Of a DNA stretch of 64,000 nucleotides, positions 59,830 to 64,000 are shown one piece after another. The DNA is from Myrica gale (taxonomy: Eukaryota; Streptophyta; Magnoliopsida; Fagales; Myricaceae). The notes under the pieces are model-generated. The model worked only from the letters and a program-made list of their open reading frames with translations, did no database searches and was not told where the DNA came from. Position 1 is the first letter of the stretch; each line of letters starts with the position of its first letter. A program made the position numbers and the translations under genes. The stretch is taken from contig OZ005617.1 in NCBI GenBank assembly GCA_963930655.1, positions 3,784,501-3,848,500 of the forward strand, given 5' to 3'.

Positions 59830-60836
59830 TAGGGGTGAACAACGATGGCTCGATTTGGTTTGAAGGCAATTTCGACAACCGAACCGAGCACAGTCGATTG
59901 TCTTTAAATTGAAACTTAGACCGGCCGAATGTCATTGCTGGCCGAACAAACCGAAGACAATTTCATTCGGTCTTGGGCTTCTTGGCTTTTTAGCCCAAGT
60001 CCAAATTACTTTTTATGTAGCCTAATTCCCGAATATGTCAATTTTGACCCAATTATTTCAGCTTTTAATGATATTTAGGCCCAATTATTGATGCTGCATG
60101 TTTATCTCCTTCATCTTTGACATTATTTCGATGAACTACTCTTTAACTCATTTATTTCATTCAAAATTTCATCAAGTCTCCCAAACAGCTCCTCATTTGC
60201 AAGCATTCATCAAGTCCAAACTCTCAATGTTCCATGTATATGCAAGAAACATATGGCAGAAAATATTAATTCTATTCCAAGCATCTATCACAGAAATTCA
60301 GAGATTTATAAAGGAAATCAAAACAATATTTATATCATTACCAAAGGACATCATGCATTTCCACTTACACCATCTGAAAACCAAAAACAACATATTGTGT
60401 AAATACTAAATACTATGCATCACAAATAGATGTAGGACCGTCCATCTAGAATTTTGTAACTGAAAATCAGAAAATTAGACTATGTCACTATCAAACAATC
60501 AAAATCAAAAATCAAAATATAATCTATAAAAACTAAAATATTCAACCATTTCTGTAAAACTAATCTGTAAAACATACTCTTCACACATTCTTCACATTCT
60601 AACATACTAACATAATCTGTCTTTCTCATATTCAAACATAGTTCACATTCTTCATGCCCAAGGCAAAAAAACATACTAACACAGTTCACATTCTTCACAC
60701 CACCAATTCATATTCAAACATGTTAACAAATTATTCACATTCTTCACATACTAACATAGTTCAATTCATACCAATGATTCAATTCACAATTTCATAGATT
60801 CAATTAAATACAAAGAAATCATTAATGTTCACAGTA

Positions 60837-60905
<69 letters not shown>

Positions 60906-61858
60906 ATATTATAAAAACTTGACATCATACAAAAATATTCAACTAACAATTACTAATAGTGAGCAAATCAGCAAAGTATTTTCCTTTTAGATCTTATCAG
61001 CTCATCTAAGAGATTCAATTTCTGTGGAAATAAATAGATCACGACAGATTATAAAAACACTTTCAAGATCGTTTGTTTTAAAAAAAATGATGAATCACTT
61101 AAAGAAAAACTTTATCTTTAAGGTTTTATAAGAGCCTTTGTTGAAGGCATATACTGGCCAAAGACTAGTGTCGCAAAAATAAATCAGGAGTCATTATCTC
61201 TAAGGGATAAAATGCCACTAACATCAATTAAAATTCATAAAACAATTTCGGTATTTCCCTACCAAAGCATATCCAATGCATTTGACCAGTGATCACTGAT
61301 TTTAGCATGCATTGTATTATACAGAGAGAGAGAGAGAGGGGAAGAGATTACCGAAAGAGAGATCCCGATTGGCTTTTGATTTCTTCTCTCTCTATTGGCT
61401 TTTTGATTTCTACGGAACCTGCATCAAAACAAAGAAATATGTTCTTGTGAATGGAAAGAAAACGTAGAATCAAAGGACACAGAGAAATGAATCAAAGGAT
61501 AAGAGACCACACGTGACCCGCAGCTGCTCAAGAAGGCTAGACGGAAGAAGATAGGGGAAAGACTGACGACACAAGGCAGAGGAGGGGGAACGGCGCGACG
61601 TAGGGAAGGAAGAAGAGGAGAGAAATTTTTGGGGCCTGTTGTGTGTCTATTAGGGTTAGGGGTAGAAAAAATCGAATATGTTAGTATATGGGTTGGTCGG
61701 TTCGGCTTTCGGTTAACCGACTCATAACACCGAAAACCGAACCGATACCTTCGATTTTAAAAAATTCGGGACCGACAACCAAGCTGGCCCAGCTTGCAAC
61801 TGACCACGCTGATGGGCTTTAACTGGTTCGGTTCTCAGCCCATATGTGTTCAGCACCA
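59830..61858. mobile_element. hAT-like element of about 2 kb, non-autonomous
   Basis: The left end TAGGGGTGAACA and the right end, inverted, TGGTGCTGAACA match at about 9 of 12 bases. An exact 8-bp duplication ATGCCAGG flanks the element (59822-59829 and 61859-61866). Subterminal GGTTCGGT/ACCGAACC motifs occur near both ends. No transposase frame was found. The interior has degenerate CACATTCTTCACA repeats (60570-60770) and a TA microsatellite. Confidence 0.75.
60841..60902. repeat. TA microsatellite, about 31 units
   Basis: An uninterrupted 62-base TA run inside the hAT element, prone to slippage and hairpin formation. Confidence 0.95.
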
Positions 61859-61866
61859 ATGCCAGG

Positions 61867-62696
61867 CTTCTGGGAGAGCTTGGTTGCCTAAAGCCTCCTA
61901 TAAGAAAATTATCCTTGAAAAATAACATATTACTTATGGCCTCTAACAAAATTCATTTTTTAAAATTAATGATTAAACGAATAGATAAAAAAAGCTTATT
62001 TATTATGATTCTACTACTTATCTACAAAATTTAAACTCCCTATGTGCAGACTATCTTAATGGATAGCTCAACACGTGAATATTTTAATTGAATTGGAGAG
62101 AAGCCTAGAGCTAAGATTCTAAATCAGAACTTAATTAGCTCTTAAACATTACACTTGTGGTATCGGATTCTTCAATAATTGGTAGCTAGTCTCAACAAAT
62201 ATTAAGCTGAGAAAGAGGTAAATTTTATTATTTAAATTATATTTTGTAATATCTATAAAATATTAAGAGACTTCCATTTAATAAAAAGGATCACAATTCC
62301 TTTATACGAATAACTCAACAAATTTATTTTGATTTAATTTAGAAAACTAGTTTTTAACAGCTATCTTTCTCTATATATATGAGCTGAAATATAGCAGTAC
62401 TAATTCAATTTCTTGGTCCTTTGACTATTTTTCATTCGTATTTAATATTAAGGCCATATATTCTCTCTCACTATTTCATCTAACTATTGCATCTCTCCCC
62501 AATTTATTTCTATTCACGAAGGCTATATGAATCATACATGCCATACACTCCCTTCATACAATTAGGCTTGTTTCTGTGGTCTATTTTTTAGACATATATA
62601 TGAGTCATTTTTTCCACTAAAAATTAGCCGATTAATGAAATATTAATATGAGTTCTGAATCAGGATGTCTATTTTCGGGGTCAAATAAACTATCTT
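61867..62696. other. Intergenic region, no gene seen
   Basis: This is AT-rich DNA with no coding pattern or clear repeat, running up to the first unit of the tandem repeat. Confidence 0.4.
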
Positions 62697-64000
62697 AGAC
62701 GTCGTCGTTGTTAAGGACTACTTTTTTGGTAGATGAAAGAACATATATATATATATAATTGAACCATATAGACCAACCCTTTCAAAGTAGTACTTGAGAT
62801 ATTTGTTAAAAGTGAACATTACAAGGATTGTATATTGATAATTAAGCCTAATTAATATTACCTTCTAATTTTCTAATAATTTTAATCCTATTGTTTCCAA
62901 ATTCATGCGTTACAAATAAGGGAATTTCTTGTTGTGAGTATCGACCTGAACATTATGTTCTCTTTCTAATTCCACTTTTTTCTTAATGGGAAAAACACTT
63001 TCCATGCGTTTGCAATTTTGCAAAGATACCTTAAAATTTAATATATTCTCGAAGTTGGGGATCTCTCCAAAATTCATAGATAGACTAGGACTAGCTCAAT
63101 GCATTAATGTATTGCTTCTCCTCATGTATACGTTATCGCTTTAATTAATTACCAAAAAAATAAAAATAAAATACAAACTTTGGAAGTCAAGCTGCAATAG
63201 AAAGTTTCAAACCCTATTTATAATCTCACCTCCCCCACATGTATTCCATTTTAAACAAAAAATATTACTGACTGAAATTAAAGAATTGTCAACTGCATGT
63301 TTAGGGCATCTTCGTTTAGGTAGAATCCTCAGGATTCTACAACCAAACATAATTTTTCACACCACATAAATATAACTACAACACGCATACCAATAAAGTT
63401 AACATCACATAAAAATTCTCAAAACACAAAAAATCCTCACAATACACCTTAACCGAACACACTCTTAGTGTCCAACCAGACGTCGTCCTCTTTAAAGACT
63501 AATTTTTTTGGTAGATGAAAGAATATATATATTGAACCACATTGACCGGTCCTTTCAAAGTTGTACTTCAGAAATTTTTTAAAAGTGAACATTACAGGGA
63601 TTGTATATCGATAATTAAGTCTAATTAATATTACCTTCTAATTTTCTAATAATTTTAATCCTATTGTTTCCAAATTCAAGCGTTACAAATAAGGGAATTT
63701 CTTGCATGTTGTGAGTATCGAGGTGAACATTATGTTCTCTTTCTAATTCCACATGTTTTCTTAATGGGAAAAACACTTTCCATGTGTTTGCAATTTTGCA
63801 AAGATACCTTGGAATTTACTATATTCTCGAAGTTGGCCGGGGATCTCTCCGAAATTCATATATAGACTAGGACTAGCTCAATGCATTAATGTATTGCTTC
63901 TCCTCATGTATACGTTTTTGCTTTAATTAATTACCAAAATATAAAAATAAAATACAAACTTTGGAAGTCAAGCTGCAATTGAAAGTTTCAAACCCTATTT
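62697..64000. repeat. Tandem repeat, period about 780 bp, truncated by the window end
   Basis: Sequence from 62697 (AGACGTCGTC) recurs from 63478 (AGACGTCGTC). It stays aligned to the last base of the window, with roughly 93-95 percent identity and small indels. Position 63220 corresponds to 64000, so at least 523 bp are duplicated at a spacing of 780-781. The stretch 63221-63477 is so far seen once. Part of it (about 63303-63467) looks like a MITE, with a GAATCCTCAGGATTC palindrome and a diverged ACCGAACACACTCTTA end. Non-coding. Confidence 0.85.

Overview
This window is nuclear DNA of a flowering plant, probably a dicot with a repeat-rich genome. The grounds are GT-AG introns, AT-rich intergenic DNA, plant-only families (MAKR, RTNLB reticulon, HAK/KUP, LEA_2), and plant LTR, TRIM, CACTA, hAT, Mutator-like, Tourist and SINE repeats. 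The species cannot be named from the sequence alone.

Seven host genes look complete, counting the tRNA. They are a same-strand pair of LEA_2 (NDR1/HIN1-like) genes (8078-8701 and 11572-12228, +); a membrane-associated kinase regulator of the MAKR type with a short second exon (22165-23602, -); a five-exon RTNLB reticulon (39653-41650, +); tRNA-Leu(CAA) (48790-48873, +); a three-exon CPBP/CAAX-type membrane protease with a probable plastid transit peptide (49801-51799, -); and a nine-exon HAK/KUP/KT potassium transporter homologue of 777 residues (53237-59140, -). The last keeps its fold and reading frame but has non-acidic residues at two family-invariant aspartates.

Three host-gene fragments are broken. 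The 5' part of a CesA6-like cellulose synthase (2373-4540) lies inside a CACTA-type transposon. A late exon of an ALA1-like P4-ATPase flippase (about 25900-26370) lies near another CACTA-like terminus. A DAA1-like AAA ATPase (43175-45673, -) retains N-terminal, linker and C-terminal exons but has lost the whole ATPase core.

Layout: 0.3-6.0 kb Pack-CACTA element, itself invaded by an hAT element; 6.0-7.2 kb Tourist MITE, hAT MITE and TRIM in close succession; 7.9-12.2 kb LEA_2 pair with an inverted-repeat element between; 13.75-19.1 kb Ty1/Copia element; 22.2-23.6 kb MAKR; 24-29.5 kb MITEs, flippase fragment and a Mutator-like element; 29.5-33 kb no recognised gene; 33.7-36.1 kb gag-only non-autonomous Copia element; 38 kb MITE; 39.6-41.7 kb reticulon; 42.2-45.7 kb SINE and AAA pseudogene; 46.3-46.9 kb second TRIM; 48.8 kb tRNA; 49.8-59.3 kb protease and transporter genes; 59.8-61.9 kb hAT element; 62.7-64.0 kb a tandem repeat of about 780 bp that runs off the window.

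The genes are independent transcription units with no visible shared pathway. The most notable observations are the transporter with altered ion-site residues and the repeated capture or decay of host gene pieces. Element boundaries with matching target-site duplications were read by eye; all family names rest on remembered motifs, not on searches.
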